This document shows positions 9,435 through 21,101 of a stretch of 64,000 nt of DNA, piece after piece. Each line of letters begins with the position of its first letter. The stretch's first letter is position 1. Source of the stretch: Mycolicibacterium elephantis DSM 44368 (lineage in GTDB: Bacteria > Actinomycetota > Actinomycetes > Mycobacteriales > Mycobacteriaceae); NCBI RefSeq assembly GCF_004014805.1, contig NZ_ATDN01000006.1, positions 81,519 through 145,518 of the forward strand, read 5' to 3'. Position numbers and translations under genes: made by a program. The notes beneath the pieces are model-generated. The model searched no databases. It worked only from the letters and a program-made list of their open reading frames with translations, and was not told the origin of the DNA.

Positions 9435-10036
9435 TCAGGAGGCGAACAGGGGACGTTCGCGTTGGCCGTGCCGTTCGGCCAGCACGTCGAGCAGCGGATC
9501 GGAAAGCTCGCACAATCCTCTGGCGGCCTCGATAGCGAGTTGGTCGCACAGCGGCGCCAGGTCGAACGTCACGGCCGCGACGTCGCCGGGGTCGAGCGCC
9601 AACAAACGTTGCGCGGCCGTCGCCGACCCGGTCATCGTCGTGTAGATCACCGACAGCGCGGTGTGTTCGGGCGGCATGCCGCTCGCCGCGCCCCGCCCAG
9701 CGGGCCCCAGTCCGCGTCCGGCCACACCCGCCGCGCCAGGCGCACGAGCCCGCGGCCCTGCGCGCGTGAGGCCCGTCGTGCCGCGGGGGCCGGTGTGCGC
9801 GCGTCGGTTTCGCGATCGGCCGCTTCGATGCCCAGGCCGCCTCCGCAGACTGCCGCGGCGATCGAGGCGGCCACCAGACCGTGGGTGCGCACCCGCCTGC
9901 GCAGAAACGCCCGCAGCGTCGCAAGGTCACGAACCAAGCCCTCGGCGACCGCCTGCTCGACGCCCCCGGAGTGCACGTGCCCCCCGGTGGGCAACCGCGA
10001 ATCCGACAACGTGAGCAGCGTCGTGAGGTTCGTCAT
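9435..10036 (-). pseudogene. ureF: Urease accessory protein UreF, frameshifted by an internal deletion
   Basis: UreF checks GTP-dependent nickel delivery in the UreDFG complex. The N-terminal half reads from ATG 10036 ([20 protein letters not shown]) to RRVWPDADW near 9707. The C-terminal half, from SGMPPEHTALSVIYTTMTGS to the stop at 9435, lies in a different frame. The first frame runs on to a TGA at 9647 without family similarity. Only 26 bases separate the Trp codon from the GMPPEH motif. Recalled mycobacterial UreF proteins have about 20 residues there, so roughly 34 bases seem to be missing. The join is very GC-rich (9675-9715), so a sequencing or assembly dropout is a real alternative. 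An in-frame GTG at 9725 could start a separate C-terminal piece. Confidence 0.82.
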
Positions 10037-11757
10037 CAGAACAGGAAATACCGTTGCGCCATCGGCAGTTCCCGGGGCGGATCCTGCTGCCACACGTCGC
10101 CGTCGATGCGCACCGTGAACGTGTCCGGGTCGACCTCGATGGCCGGCAGCGCGTCGTTGAGCGGCAGGTCGGCCTTGCCGACCGCGCGCACGTCCTTGAC
10201 GGGGACCATGCGGCGGTTGACGGCGAGGCGATCCGCCAACCCGTCCTCGACGGCCTGCGGCGCCACGAAGTGCAGCGAGGTGGCGGCCGCGGCCACCGGC
10301 GCGGCGCCGAACATCGGCCGTGGCAGGACCGGCTGCGGGGTGGGAATCGAGGCGTTTGCGTCTCCCATCGCCGCCCAAGCGATCATGCCGCCCTTCAGCA
10401 CCGCGTGCGGACGCACCCCGAAGTACGCCGGCTCCCACAACACCAGGTCGGCCAGCTTGCCCACCTCGACGGAGCCCACCTCGTCGTCGAGGCCGTGCGC
10501 GACGGCGGGACAGATCGTGTACTTGGCCACGTAGCGGCGCACCCGGTTGTTGTCGGCGGCGTCGTCGCCGGGCAGCGCGCCGCGGCGGCGCTTCATCACA
10601 TGTGCGGTCTGCAGGGTACGGATGACCACCTCCCCGATGCGGCCCATGGCCTGGGAGTCGCTGCCGATCATCGAGATCGCGCCGATATCGTGCAACAGGT
10701 CCTCGGCGGCCATCGTCGATGGCCGGATGCGGCTCTCGGCGAACGCGAGATCCTCTGGGACGGCGGGGTTGAGGTGATGGCACACCATCAGCATGTCGAG
10801 GTGCTCGTCGAGGGTGTTGACGGTGTGCGGCCGGGTGGGGTTGGTCGAACTCGGCAGCACGTTCGGGTGCGCGGCCACCGTGATGATGTCGGGCGCGTGC
10901 CCGCCGCCCGCGCCCTCGGTGTGATAGGCGTGGATCGACCGGCCGTTGATCGCGCCGATCGTGTCCTCGACGAAACCCGCCTCGTTGAGCGTGTCGGAAT
11001 GCAGTGCCACCTGCACCCCGGCCGCGTCGGCCACGCTCAGGCACGCGTCGATGGCCGCGGGTGTGGACCCCCAGTCCTCATGCAGCTTGAAACCCGAAGC
11101 GCCGCCGCGCAATTGCTCCCACATCGCCTCGGCGCTGACCGTATTGCCCTTGCCGAGCAGCGCGACGTTCACCGGCCAGGCGTCAAGCGACTCCAGCATC
11201 CGCCCCAGATGCCATGCGCCGGGGGTGACGGTGGTGGCCTTGCTGCCTTCGGCAGGTCCCGTGCCGCCCGCGATGACGGTGGTGATGCCCGCGCCGAGCG
11301 CCTCCTCCATCAGCTGAGGGCAGATCAGATGCACATGGCAGTCGATGCCTCCGGCGGTGACGATGCGGCCGTTGCCCGCGATGATCTCCGTCGACGGCCC
11401 GACCACCAGGTCGGGGTGCACCCCCGCCATGATGTCGGGGTTGCCGGCCTTGCCGATGCCGACGATCCGGCCGTCACGAATGCCGATGTCGGCCTTGATG
11501 ATTCCCCAGTGATCGATGATGACCGCGCCGGTGATGACGGTGTCGGGGGCGCCGTCGGCCCTGGTCGCACGCGCCTGTCCCATCGACTCGCGCAGCACCT
11601 TGCCGCCGCCGAACACCGCCTCGTCGCCCGCGAGCCCCGGGCCGCCGCTGCGGTCCTCGGTGATCTCGACGAACAGGTCGGTGTCGGCGAGCCGGATGCG
11701 GTCGCCGGTGGTGGGACCGAACAGCGCGGCGTACCGCGCCCGCGACAGCCGGGTCAT
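10036..11757 (-). CDS. ureC: Urease alpha subunit UreC
   Basis: Catalytic nickel subunit that hydrolyses urea to ammonia and carbamate; 573 residues, standard length. All active-site elements are visible: the HVH nickel ligands in [12 protein letters not shown], the carbamylated lysine in GFKLHEDWG, the histidine ligands in ALHSDTLNE and [12 protein letters not shown], the mobile-flap histidine in MVCHHL and the Asp ligand in GSDSQAMG. The start is ATG 11757 ([20 protein letters not shown]), overlapping the ureB stop as ATGA. The open frame continues upstream into ureB but that part is not coding. Its stop overlaps the ureF start (TGATG). Confidence 0.96.
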   Translation of the reverse strand: MTRLSRARYAALFGPTTGDRIRLADTDLFVEITEDRSGGPGLAGDEAVFGGGKVLRESMGQARATRADGAPDTVITGAVIIDHWGIIKADIGIRDGRIVGIGKAGNPDIMAGVHPDLVVGPSTEIIAGNGRIVTAGGIDCHVHLICPQLMEEALGAGITTVIAGGTGPAEGSKATTVTPGAWHLGRMLESLDAWPVNVALLGKGNTVSAEAMWEQLRGGASGFKLHEDWGSTPAAIDACLSVADAAGVQVALHSDTLNEAGFVEDTIGAINGRSIHAYHTEGAGGGHAPDIITVAAHPNVLPSSTNPTRPHTVNTLDEHLDMLMVCHHLNPAVPEDLAFAESRIRPSTMAAEDLLHDIGAISMIGSDSQAMGRIGEVVIRTLQTAHVMKRRRGALPGDDAADNNRVRRYVAKYTICPAVAHGLDDEVGSVEVGKLADLVLWEPAYFGVRPHAVLKGGMIAWAAMGDANASIPTPQPVLPRPMFGAAPVAAAATSLHFVAPQAVEDGLADRLAVNRRMVPVKDVRAVGKADLPLNDALPAIEVDPDTFTVRIDGDVWQQDPPRELPMAQRYFLF

Positions 11758-12080
11758 GACGCGTCCAGCCGGCCGGGAGGCGACAGCGTCAGCCCGTGCA
11801 CTTCCCGCGCCCCGTTCATCGGCACCAACGCAACGCGTTGGGTCACACCGGGTTCGAAACGCACCGCGGTGCCCGCGGGAATGTCGAGCCGGTGGCCGTG
11901 CGCGCCGCCGCGGTCGAACTGCAGCGCCGCGTTGGCCTGCGGCAGGTGTACGTGGCTGCCCACCTGGACGGGGCGGTCGCCGGTGTTGACCACCTCCATC
12001 TCCACGCGCGGTGCGCCGGCGTTGATCTCGATGTCGCCGTCCCCGAACACGACTGCACCGGGCACCATCGGTGCGCTCAC
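11754..12080 (-). CDS. ureB: Urease beta subunit UreB
   Basis: A 108-residue structural subunit of urease. The family features [16 protein letters not shown] and the later [11 protein letters not shown] and [12 protein letters not shown] segments are intact. The GTG start at 12080 overlaps the ureA stop by 4 bp, and the TGA stop overlaps the ureC ATG, so ureA, ureB and ureC are translationally coupled. Confidence 0.94.
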   Translation of the reverse strand: MSAPMVPGAVVFGDGDIEINAGAPRVEMEVVNTGDRPVQVGSHVHLPQANAALQFDRGGAHGHRLDIPAGTAVRFEPGVTQRVALVPMNGAREVHGLTLSPPGRLDAS

Positions 12081-12379
12081 GAGATCGGGTGGTGGACGGT
12101 GACCAGCTTGGTGCCGTCCGGGAACGTCGCCTCCACTTGGACGTCGTCGAGCATCTCAGGCACCCCTTCCATGACGTCGTCACGGCGCAGGACCTCACGG
12201 CCGCTGACCATCAACTCCGCGACCGTGCGTCCGTCGCGGGCCCCCTCGAGGATGTGGTCGGTGATCACGGCGACCGCTTCGGGGTGGTTGAGTTTGAGCC
12301 CGCGGGCCTGTCGACGCCGCGCCAACTCGGCGGCATAGGACAGCAACAGCAGGTCCTGCTCATGCGGTGTCAAACGCAT
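12077..12379 (-). CDS. ureA: Urease gamma subunit UreA
   Basis: A 100-residue structural subunit, first gene of ureABCFGD. The start is set at ATG 12379 ([20 protein letters not shown]), which gives exactly the standard 100 residues; an upstream in-frame start would add 14 unconserved residues. Conserved [20 protein letters not shown] and [20 protein letters not shown] segments are present. It follows the thioesterase gene by 54 bp, so either readthrough or a promoter in that gap could drive it. Confidence 0.95.
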   Translation of the reverse strand: MRLTPHEQDLLLLSYAAELARRRQARGLKLNHPEAVAVITDHILEGARDGRTVAELMVSGREVLRRDDVMEGVPEMLDDVQVEATFPDGTKLVTVHHPIS

Positions 12380-12433
12380 AGTCGGCGATATTGCCATGCC
12401 GCGCACGGGACAGCAGCGCAAGCAATGCGCTTG

Positions 12434-12838
12434 TTACTCCGCGGGCATGTTCTGCAGCCGCACCTGGCCGAGCGCCACCACCCGGTCGTTGTCGTCGGTG
12501 ATCGTGATCTGCCACAGCTGTTGACGCCGGCCGCGGTGGATCGGGCGGGACAGCGCCGTGACCGTGCCCGAGGAGATCGCGCGCAGGAAATCGGTGTTGT
12601 TGTTGACCCCCACCACGTGACCGCCGCCGTGCTCGCTGAGCCAGAGTTGCCCGGACACGCTGGCCAGGCTCTCGATGATCGAGCAGTACACCCCGCCGTG
12701 CACGATGCCCCACGGTTGCAGCAGCCTGTCGTCGATGGTCAACTGCGCGGTCCCGCCGTCGGGGCTGAGCTCGAGAAATCTCAGGCCGAGTTCGCTGTCG
12801 AATCCCTTGCCGAGTTCGGCCGGTACGTCGATGGTCAC
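12434..12838 (-). CDS. PaaI-type hotdog thioesterase (Rv1847-like)
   Basis: A 134-residue hotdog-fold acyl-CoA thioesterase of the PaaI family. The core GIVHGGVYCSIIESLAS contains the conserved HGG and helix residues, and the NNTDFLRAISSG strand and ALGQVRLQNM end match the family. The GTG at 12838 is used because the frame further upstream crosses a strong hairpin. Physiological substrate unknown. It sits immediately upstream of ureA, as in M. tuberculosis. Confidence 0.85.
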   Translation of the reverse strand: MTIDVPAELGKGFDSELGLRFLELSPDGGTAQLTIDDRLLQPWGIVHGGVYCSIIESLASVSGQLWLSEHGGGHVVGVNNNTDFLRAISSGTVTALSRPIHRGRRQQLWQITITDDNDRVVALGQVRLQNMPAE

Positions 12839-12902
12839 GCGATCGTGTCTACACGTCCTCGCCGCGGCGCTGCCTTCAGGGGGCGAACGGTACGAAGAAA
12901 TC

Positions 12903-12937
12903 GGACGGGCCCCACACCAGTGGTGCGGGGCCCGTCC
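12903..12937 (-). terminator. Strong rho-independent-like hairpin after the FhuF-like gene
   Basis: Perfect 11-bp GC-rich arms (GGACGGGCCCC and GGGGCCCGTCC) are extended by a further 5-bp pairing after one A·C mismatch, with a minimal loop. Read leftwards, the stem is followed by GATTTCTTCG, a modest T-rich stretch. It would terminate transcripts from the iron-regulated gene before the thioesterase and urease genes. Confidence 0.7.
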
Positions 12938-13010
12938 TTGGTGTGGACCGGGAGTCACTGCAGCCCTCAGGACTCCGGCGCGGTCCGGTGGTTGTTCGGT
13001 CCAGCCAACA

Positions 13011-13029
13011 ATAGGCAAGGCTTACCTAA
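13011..13029. promoter_or_regulatory. IdeR-like iron box at the 3' end of the FhuF-like gene
   Basis: ATAGGCAAGGCTTACCTAA matches 15 of 19 positions of the mycobacterial IdeR consensus TTAGGTTAGGCTAACCTAA. It overlaps the stop codon of the FhuF-like gene and has no gene start within easy reach on either strand, so its role is unclear. It may be a remnant. Confidence 0.45.
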
Positions 13030-13805
13030 TTAAGCAAGACCTTTCGCGCGGCCATGCGAGATGTTCCCCGGACCGGCAGCCCGAAGTCGGCGAACGCGTC
13101 GAGCACCGCCTGGCTGCGCTGCATGCTGGTGAGCTCGCTGCATCCGGCCAGCAGCGGCATCCGGGTGGCCGCGCTGACCACGGCCGTGCCGACGGCGTGC
13201 CACATCGAGGCGACCGACATCGCCCCGCCGCTCACGTCGGCCAGCTTGGTGAACAGCGGCTCGAGGGCGCGGTGGCTGCGGTGGGCGATCCACGTCGTCA
13301 GCGCCGCCTCGCTCGGCAAGGCCACGATCCCGTCGCGCGCGGGGTTGGTCACCCGCACGGCCCTGCGCGCGGCGAAGAACGGATCGTCCGGCAGGGCCCG
13401 CAACGTCGGGTCGACGACGCCGACCCAGTCGATGGCGCCTTCGGAGTCGACATGCACCCACAGGTTCTCCAGGCCGGTATCCCACGCGCGCGCCTCGAGC
13501 ACGACGAGCGGGATCACCCGTCCCACGACGACGTGGGCGAACGTGGCCGCCAACTGCTGAGCCACCGCGGCCGGGCTGTCGGTTTCCTCGGCGCCGACAT
13601 CGAACATCGTCTGCAGGCGGTCGGTGGTCACCGCCTCGGTCAGCGGCCACCACCGCCGGCGCGACAGGTCGCCCATCACCGCGACGCCATAGACTCGCGG
13701 ACAATCGGGATAGAGCTCGCGCAGGCGCCGGCTCGATTCGTGCAGGGGCATCGGTTGCTTGATCGTCATGCTGGCGATCAGCGGATCGTCGACCGCGACT
13801 GTCAT
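13026..13805 (-). CDS. FhuF-like putative siderophore-iron reductase, iron-regulated
   Basis: A 259-residue cytoplasmic protein that I place tentatively in the FhuF/IucA-IucC C-terminal group of ferric-siderophore proteins. The start is ATG 13805 with GGGAGG 5 bases upstream; GTG 13811 is too close to that site. The order of the central Trp-rich region and the MSVASMWHAVGTAVVSAATR helix fits the family. The C-terminal CC-x10-C-x2-C iron-sulfur motif of E. coli FhuF is absent: the tail ends GTSRMAARKVLLN. An IdeR box just upstream argues for an iron role. It stands alone between a hairpin terminator and divergent blaI. Confidence 0.55.
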   Translation of the reverse strand: MTVAVDDPLIASMTIKQPMPLHESSRRLRELYPDCPRVYGVAVMGDLSRRRWWPLTEAVTTDRLQTMFDVGAEETDSPAAVAQQLAATFAHVVVGRVIPLVVLEARAWDTGLENLWVHVDSEGAIDWVGVVDPTLRALPDDPFFAARRAVRVTNPARDGIVALPSEAALTTWIAHRSHRALEPLFTKLADVSGGAMSVASMWHAVGTAVVSAATRMPLLAGCSELTSMQRSQAVLDAFADFGLPVRGTSRMAARKVLLN

Positions 13806-13826
13806 GCGCACCTCCCAAAGCGTTAC

Positions 13827-13845
13827 TTAGGTTAGGCTTACTATA
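13827..13845 (-). promoter_or_regulatory. IdeR iron box upstream of the FhuF-like gene
   Basis: TTAGGTTAGGCTTACTATA matches the first 12 positions of the IdeR consensus without a gap and 15 of 19 overall. It lies about 20 bp before the ATG of the FhuF-like gene, where iron-loaded IdeR would block transcription initiation. Confidence 0.7.
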
Positions 13846-13973
13846 GTGCTCTGCATGGCGAGGGCCAGACCGTGTGACTGGACTCACAAGACGCCGAGAA
13901 GCAGTGGTGAGCGCGTCGAAAATGGTCGACCGGGAACGGGCATGGCGATCCGCGGAAAGGGATACGACGCACC

Positions 13974-13991
13974 GTAGTAAAGCAGTAGTAA
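13974..13991 (+). promoter_or_regulatory. Candidate BlaI operator (tandem GTAGTAA)
   Basis: Two GTAGTAA heptamers occur as direct repeats at 13974-13980 and 13985-13991, 11 bp apart (one helical turn), about 35 bp before blaI. GTAGTA is the half-site of known BlaI/MecI operators, which are normally inverted repeats (TACTAC and GTAGTA). Autoregulation is likely from context, although the direct arrangement is unusual. Confidence 0.45.
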
Positions 13992-14025
13992 GCTGGACCG
14001 CAGTCTCTAGGAGAGAACATTTCGC

Positions 14026-14442
14026 ATGGCCAAATTGACGCGTCTAGGGGACCTTGAACGCGAGGTGATGGACCATCTGTGGTCCGCCCCCGAGCCCCAG
14101 ACCGTGCGGCAGGTCCACGAGGCCTTGTCGGCGCGGCGCGACCTGGCCTACACCACGATCATGACCGTGCTGCAGCGGCTCGCGAAGAAGAACCTGGTGG
14201 TGCAGCACCGCGACGATCGCGCCCACCGCTACGCACCCACTCACGGCCGCGACGAACTGGTCGCCGGCCTGATGGTCGACGCGCTCGACCAGGCAGCGGA
14301 CTCGGGAAGCCGCGAAGCAGCGCTCGTGCATTTCGTCGAGCGGGTCGGCGCCGACGAGGCGGCCGCGTTGCGTCGTGCGCTGGCCGACCTGGAAAGCAAG
14401 GACGGCATTCCTCCGGTCGCTGGCAATTCAGGCACCGACTGA
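14026..14442 (+). CDS. blaI: BlaI/MecI family transcriptional repressor
   Basis: A 138-residue winged-helix repressor (Penicillinase_R family). Residues 1-75 form the DNA-binding domain with LGDLEREVMDHLWSAPEPQTVRQVHEAL and the recognition helix region TTIMTVLQRLAKKNLV. The C-terminal half is the dimerisation region, which is cleaved by the partner protease in classical systems. It is followed by an M56 peptidase gene after 14 bp, and candidate half-sites lie upstream. In M. tuberculosis the homologue controls the beta-lactamase blaC and other genes. Confidence 0.92.
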   Translation: MAKLTRLGDLEREVMDHLWSAPEPQTVRQVHEALSARRDLAYTTIMTVLQRLAKKNLVVQHRDDRAHRYAPTHGRDELVAGLMVDALDQAADSGSREAALVHFVERVGADEAAALRRALADLESKDGIPPVAGNSGTD

Positions 14443-14456
14443 GAGAGACTGACAGC

Positions 14457-15401
14457 GTGTCCGCGCTGGCCTTCACCGTCATGGCGCTGGTCCTGTCCGG
14501 ACCAGTGCCGGGCCTGCTGGCCAGGGCGACATGGCCGGCGCGTGCCCCAAGGGCCGCCATCGTGCTGTGGCAGGCGATCGCGCTCGCGGCCGTACTATCC
14601 GCGTTCTCCGCGGGCATCGCCATCGCCAGCCGGCTCTTCGAGCCCGGCACCGACGGCAGGCCGACGGCGTACATCTTCAGCGAAATCGATGCGCTGGGTT
14701 GGCCGTTGTGGACCGCCTACGTGTTGGTCTTCGCGCTGACCCTGGTGATCGGCGCGCGGCTGGCCCTCGCCGTGTTGCAGGTGGCCATCGCCACCCGGCG
14801 TCGTCGCGCACATCACCGCATGGTCGTGGACCTGGTCGGCAAATCCCGCACGTGCCACCACCTGCCGGCAGCGGGCTACGGGCTGCGCATCCTGGACGTG
14901 GATCAGCCGCTGGCCTACTGTCTGCCCGGCGTGCGCAGCCGGGTCGTGGTCAGCGAGGGCACCCTGACGGCGTTGGCGGACAACGAGTTCGCCGCGATCA
15001 TGTCCCACGAACGCGCCCATCTGCGGGCCCGCCACGACCTGGTGCTGGAGATGTTCACGGCCGTGCACGCCGCGTTCCCGCGGTTGGTTCGCAGCGCCAG
15101 CGCGCTGGGCGCCGTCCGGCTGCTGATCGAGATGTTGGCCGACGACGCCGCGGTGCGCGCCGCCGGTCCCACTCCCCTGGCCCGTGCCCTGGTCGCCTGC
15201 GCGGGCGGGCATACCCCGTCGGGTGCGCTGGCCGCGGGTGGGCCGACGACGCTGCTGCGCGTACGCCGCCTGGCCGGGCGCGGCAACAGCCTGGCGCTGG
15301 GCATGGCGGCGTACCTGGCCGCGGCGGCGGTGTTGGTGGTGCCGACCTACGCCGTGGCGCTGCCCTGGCTGACCGAACTCCACCGGCTCTTCACCGCATA
15401 G
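14457..15401 (+). CDS. M56 family membrane metallopeptidase, BlaR1-like without sensor domain
   Basis: A 314-residue integral membrane zinc protease. Hydrophobic segments at the N-terminus (about residues 2-20 and 35-55), another near 85-110 and one at the C-terminus surround a cytoplasmic gluzincin core with HERAH in MSHERAHLRARHDL near residue 183. It has no penicillin-binding sensor domain, so the inducing signal must come another way. The GTG at 14457 is chosen because it begins the first membrane segment. It forms a pair with blaI and probably inactivates that repressor. Homologue of Rv1845c. Confidence 0.88.
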   Translation: MSALAFTVMALVLSGPVPGLLARATWPARAPRAAIVLWQAIALAAVLSAFSAGIAIASRLFEPGTDGRPTAYIFSEIDALGWPLWTAYVLVFALTLVIGARLALAVLQVAIATRRRRAHHRMVVDLVGKSRTCHHLPAAGYGLRILDVDQPLAYCLPGVRSRVVVSEGTLTALADNEFAAIMSHERAHLRARHDLVLEMFTAVHAAFPRLVRSASALGAVRLLIEMLADDAAVRAAGPTPLARALVACAGGHTPSGALAAGGPTTLLRVRRLAGRGNSLALGMAAYLAAAAVLVVPTYAVALPWLTELHRLFTA

Positions 15402-15473
15402 GGATCCATCAGGCCCCTATCGGACCCCGTGAGGAAGCGTTGCCCCACAACAAAACAACGAAAGGCTGCCCGA

Positions 15474-16937
15474 ATGAGCTCTGACGACACTGCCTCCACC
15501 ACCGGTACCGCTCAGATCGGGGTCACCGGCCTCGCCGTGATGGGCTCCAACATCGCACGCAACTTCGCCCGGCACGGATACACGGTCGCGCTGCACAACC
15601 GTTCCGTCGCCAAGACCGATGCGCTGCTGGCCGAGCACGGCTCCGAGGGCAAGTTCGTCCGCAGCGAGACCATCGCCGAATTTCTTGACGCGCTGGAGAA
15701 GCCGCGCCGGGTGTTGATCATGGTCAAGGCCGGGGAGGCGACCGACGCCGTGATCAACGAACTCGCCGACGCGATGGAAGAGGGCGACATCATCATCGAC
15801 GGCGGCAACGCGCTCTACACCGACACCATCCGTCGGGAGAAGGCGATGCGGGAGCGCGGGCTGCACTTCGTCGGCGCGGGCATCTCCGGCGGTGAGGAAG
15901 GCGCGCTCAACGGGCCGTCGATCATGCCGGGCGGCCCCAAGGAGTCCTACGAGAGCCTCGGCCCGCTGCTCGAGGAGATCTCCGCGCACGTCGACGGCGT
16001 GCCGTGCTGCACGCACATCGGGCCCGACGGGGCAGGGCATTTCGTGAAGATGGTGCACAACGGCATCGAGTACTCCGACATGCAGCTCATCGGCGAGGCC
16101 TACCAGTTGCTGCGCGACGGGCTGGGCAAGTCCGCGGGCGAGATCGCCGACGTGTTCGACGAGTGGAACTCCGGCGACCTGGACAGCTTCCTGGTCGAGA
16201 TCACCGCGAAGGTGCTGCGCCAGGTCGACGCCAAAACCGGTAAGCCGCTGGTCGACGTCATCGTCGACGAGGCCGAGCAGAAGGGCACCGGGCGCTGGAC
16301 GGTGAAGTCCGCGCTGGACCTGGGTGTGCCCGTGACCGGCATCGCCGAGGCCGTGTTCGCCCGCGCCCTTTCCGGGTCCGTCGCCCAGCGGCGGGCCACG
16401 ACCGGACTGGCCTCGGGGGATCTGGGTGAAAAGCCCAGCGACGCAGCCCAGTTCACCGAGGACGTGCGCCAGGCGCTGTACGCGTCGAAGATCGTGGCGT
16501 ACGCGCAGGGCTTCAACCAAATTCAGGCCGGCAGCGCCGAACACAACTGGAACGTCAACCCCGGCGATCTGGCCACCATCTGGCGCGGCGGGTGCATCAT
16601 CCGCGCCAAGTTCCTCAACCGGATAAAGGACGCCTACGACACCGATCCCGACCTGGCCACGTTGCTCGCCGCGCCGTACTTCCGCAGCGCGGTCGAGTCG
16701 GCGATCGACAGCTGGCGCCGCGTCGTCGTCACCGCCACCCGATTGGGCATCCCGATCCCCGGGTTCTCCTCGGCGTTGTCCTACTACGATGCGCTGCGCA
16801 CCGAGCGGCTGCCCGCGGCGCTGATCCAGGGGCTGCGCGACTACTTCGGCGCGCACACCTACGCGCGGATCGACGCCGACCGCGACAAGAAGTTCCACAC
16901 CCTGTGGAGCGGCGACCGCACCGAGGTCGAGGCCTGA
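15474..16937 (+). CDS. gnd: 6-phosphogluconate dehydrogenase (decarboxylating)
   Basis: Oxidises 6-phosphogluconate to ribulose 5-phosphate and CO2 with NADP in the pentose phosphate pathway. The 487 residues are the usual length of the long form. The N-terminal dinucleotide motif GVTGLAVMGSNIARNF is near residue 17, IIDGGNALYTDT is near 100, and the all-helical C-terminal domain includes RAKFLNRIKDAY and YYDALRTERLPAALIQGLRD. ATG 15474 has AAAGG upstream; the open frame begins at 15429 without a better signal. Confidence 0.95.
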   Translation: MSSDDTASTTGTAQIGVTGLAVMGSNIARNFARHGYTVALHNRSVAKTDALLAEHGSEGKFVRSETIAEFLDALEKPRRVLIMVKAGEATDAVINELADAMEEGDIIIDGGNALYTDTIRREKAMRERGLHFVGAGISGGEEGALNGPSIMPGGPKESYESLGPLLEEISAHVDGVPCCTHIGPDGAGHFVKMVHNGIEYSDMQLIGEAYQLLRDGLGKSAGEIADVFDEWNSGDLDSFLVEITAKVLRQVDAKTGKPLVDVIVDEAEQKGTGRWTVKSALDLGVPVTGIAEAVFARALSGSVAQRRATTGLASGDLGEKPSDAAQFTEDVRQALYASKIVAYAQGFNQIQAGSAEHNWNVNPGDLATIWRGGCIIRAKFLNRIKDAYDTDPDLATLLAAPYFRSAVESAIDSWRRVVVTATRLGIPIPGFSSALSYYDALRTERLPAALIQGLRDYFGAHTYARIDADRDKKFHTLWSGDRTEVEA

Positions 16938-18422
<1,485 letters not shown>

Positions 18423-18490
18423 GCCAGCGCGCACCGGATTCACCCCGCTACGATGATTTCCTCAGCACTCGACTACTCGAAAGGGAACCC

Positions 18491-18615
18491 GTGCCGCAGG
18501 CACCCGTCGAGGCCGTGAGCTTGTCGGCCGAGCGGCCCGGTCACGAGCCTTCCGACGCCGAGCCCTCTTCTAGCCAGCCGGGCATCAGGCCCGGCGATCC
18601 CGAGGCGAGGCGGCG

Positions 18616-18619
<4 letters not shown>
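18491..18619 (+). CDS. Possible 42-residue leader ORF before the CNNM gene pair
   Basis: A short frame starting at GTG 18491 ([20 protein letters not shown]) and ending with a TGA that overlaps the ATG of the downstream membrane protein (ATGA at 18616-18619). It has a good ribosome-binding stretch, GAAAGGGA, about 6 bases before the GTG. The product is Pro/Glu/Ser-rich, with no recognised domain and no membrane segment. It may be a translational coupling leader rather than a functional protein. Confidence 0.35.
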
Positions 18620-19973
<1,354 letters not shown>

Positions 19974-19974
<1 letters not shown>

Positions 19975-21026
19975 TGGGCGACTTGTTCGGCGTGCTGCTG
20001 ACGATCGTGCTGCTCGGCGCGAACGCGTTCTTCGTCGCCTCGGAGTTCGCGCTGATCTCCGCGCGCCGCGACCGACTCGAGGCGCTCGCCGAGAACGGCA
20101 AGAAGAGCGCGGTCACGGTGATCAGGGCCGGCGAGCACCTGTCGTTGATGCTGGCCGGCTCGCAACTCGGCATCACGATCTGTTCGATCCTGCTCGGACG
20201 CGTCGGCGAGCCCGCCGTCGCGCACCTGCTGGAGAAACCGTTCGACCTGATCGGGATCTCCGACGCGGTGCTGCACACGGTGTCGTTCTTCGTCGCGCTG
20301 GGCATCGTCGTCACCCTGCACGTGCTGCTCGGCGAGATGGTGCCGAAGAACATCGCGATCGCCGGCCCGGAGACCACCGCGATGCTGCTGATCCCGACGT
20401 ATCTGGTGTGGATCCGGATGGCCAGGCCGCTGATCGCGTTCTACAACTGGTGCGCCAACGCGACGTTGCGCATGTTCCGCGTTGAGCCCAAGGACGAACT
20501 GGACATCACCGTCTCGACGGTCGAACTGTCGGAGATGATCGCCGAGTCGGTGTCGGAGGGGCTGCTCGACCCCGAGGAACACGGCCGGCTGACCCGAGCC
20601 CTGCAGATCCGCAACCGGGTGGTCAACGACGTCGCCGTGCCGCTTGGCGAGATCCGGACGGTGCCGGTGGCCCGCGAGGGTGCAGGCCCGACCGTCGGCG
20701 CCATCGAGGACGCGCTGACCGAGACCGGCTACTCGCGGTTCCCGGTCGCCGACAAGAACGGCAACTACCTCGGCTACCTGCACATCAAGGACGTATTGCC
20801 CCTGGTCAACGACCCAGAGGCGGTGCTGGACGCGACGATGGTGCGGCCGTTGCCGCGGGTGCCCGCCTCAACGCCGCTGCCCGACGCGCTGTCGCGACTG
20901 CGGCGCCGCAATGCCCACCTCGCGCTGGTCACCGACCGGGACGGCACGGTGTCGGCGATGGTGGCGCTGGAAGATCTGGTCGAGGACCTGGTCGGCACCG
21001 TGCGTGACGGGACGCACCGTGTCTGA
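19974..21026 (+). CDS. CNNM-type membrane protein with CBS pair, short paralogue (Rv1841c-like)
   Basis: A 350-residue paralogue of the preceding protein. The DUF21 membrane domain (FVASEFALISARRDRLEAL; LLGEMVPKNIAIAGP) is followed by two CBS motifs ending at SAMVALEDLVEDLVGTVRD. It lacks the C-terminal CorC_HlyC domain of its partner. The ATG overlaps the upstream TGA, so the two are probably coexpressed and may form a heteromeric assembly. The 3' end runs into the first copy of a 27-29-bp tandem repeat. Confidence 0.9.
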
Positions 21027-21101
21027 TGTCGCGCTGCGCGCGACGGTGTCTGATGTCGCGCTGCGCGCGACACGGTGTCTGATGTCGCGCTTCGCGCTCG
21101 G
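21019..21101 (+). repeat. Tandem repeat, three 27-29-bp units
   Basis: Copies begin at 21019, 21046 and 21075 with the shared core GTGTCTGATGTCGCGCTGCG; the third has one early change. The first copy contains the stop of the CNNM gene (TGA 21024-21026), and the third contains the ATG at 21082 used here for the next gene. The array is open in that gene's frame, so each unit could extend its N-terminus. Confidence 0.9.

Noticed and set aside
9647..11044. A 465-residue protein fused to UreF
   Set aside because: Only the segment from ATG 10036 resembles UreF; the rest is an out-of-frame reading of ureC.
10036..12198. Long open frame suggesting a 720-residue UreC with extra N-terminus
   Set aside because: The part above 11757 is antisense-free overlap with ureB and ureA in another frame; UreC homology starts at ATG 11757.
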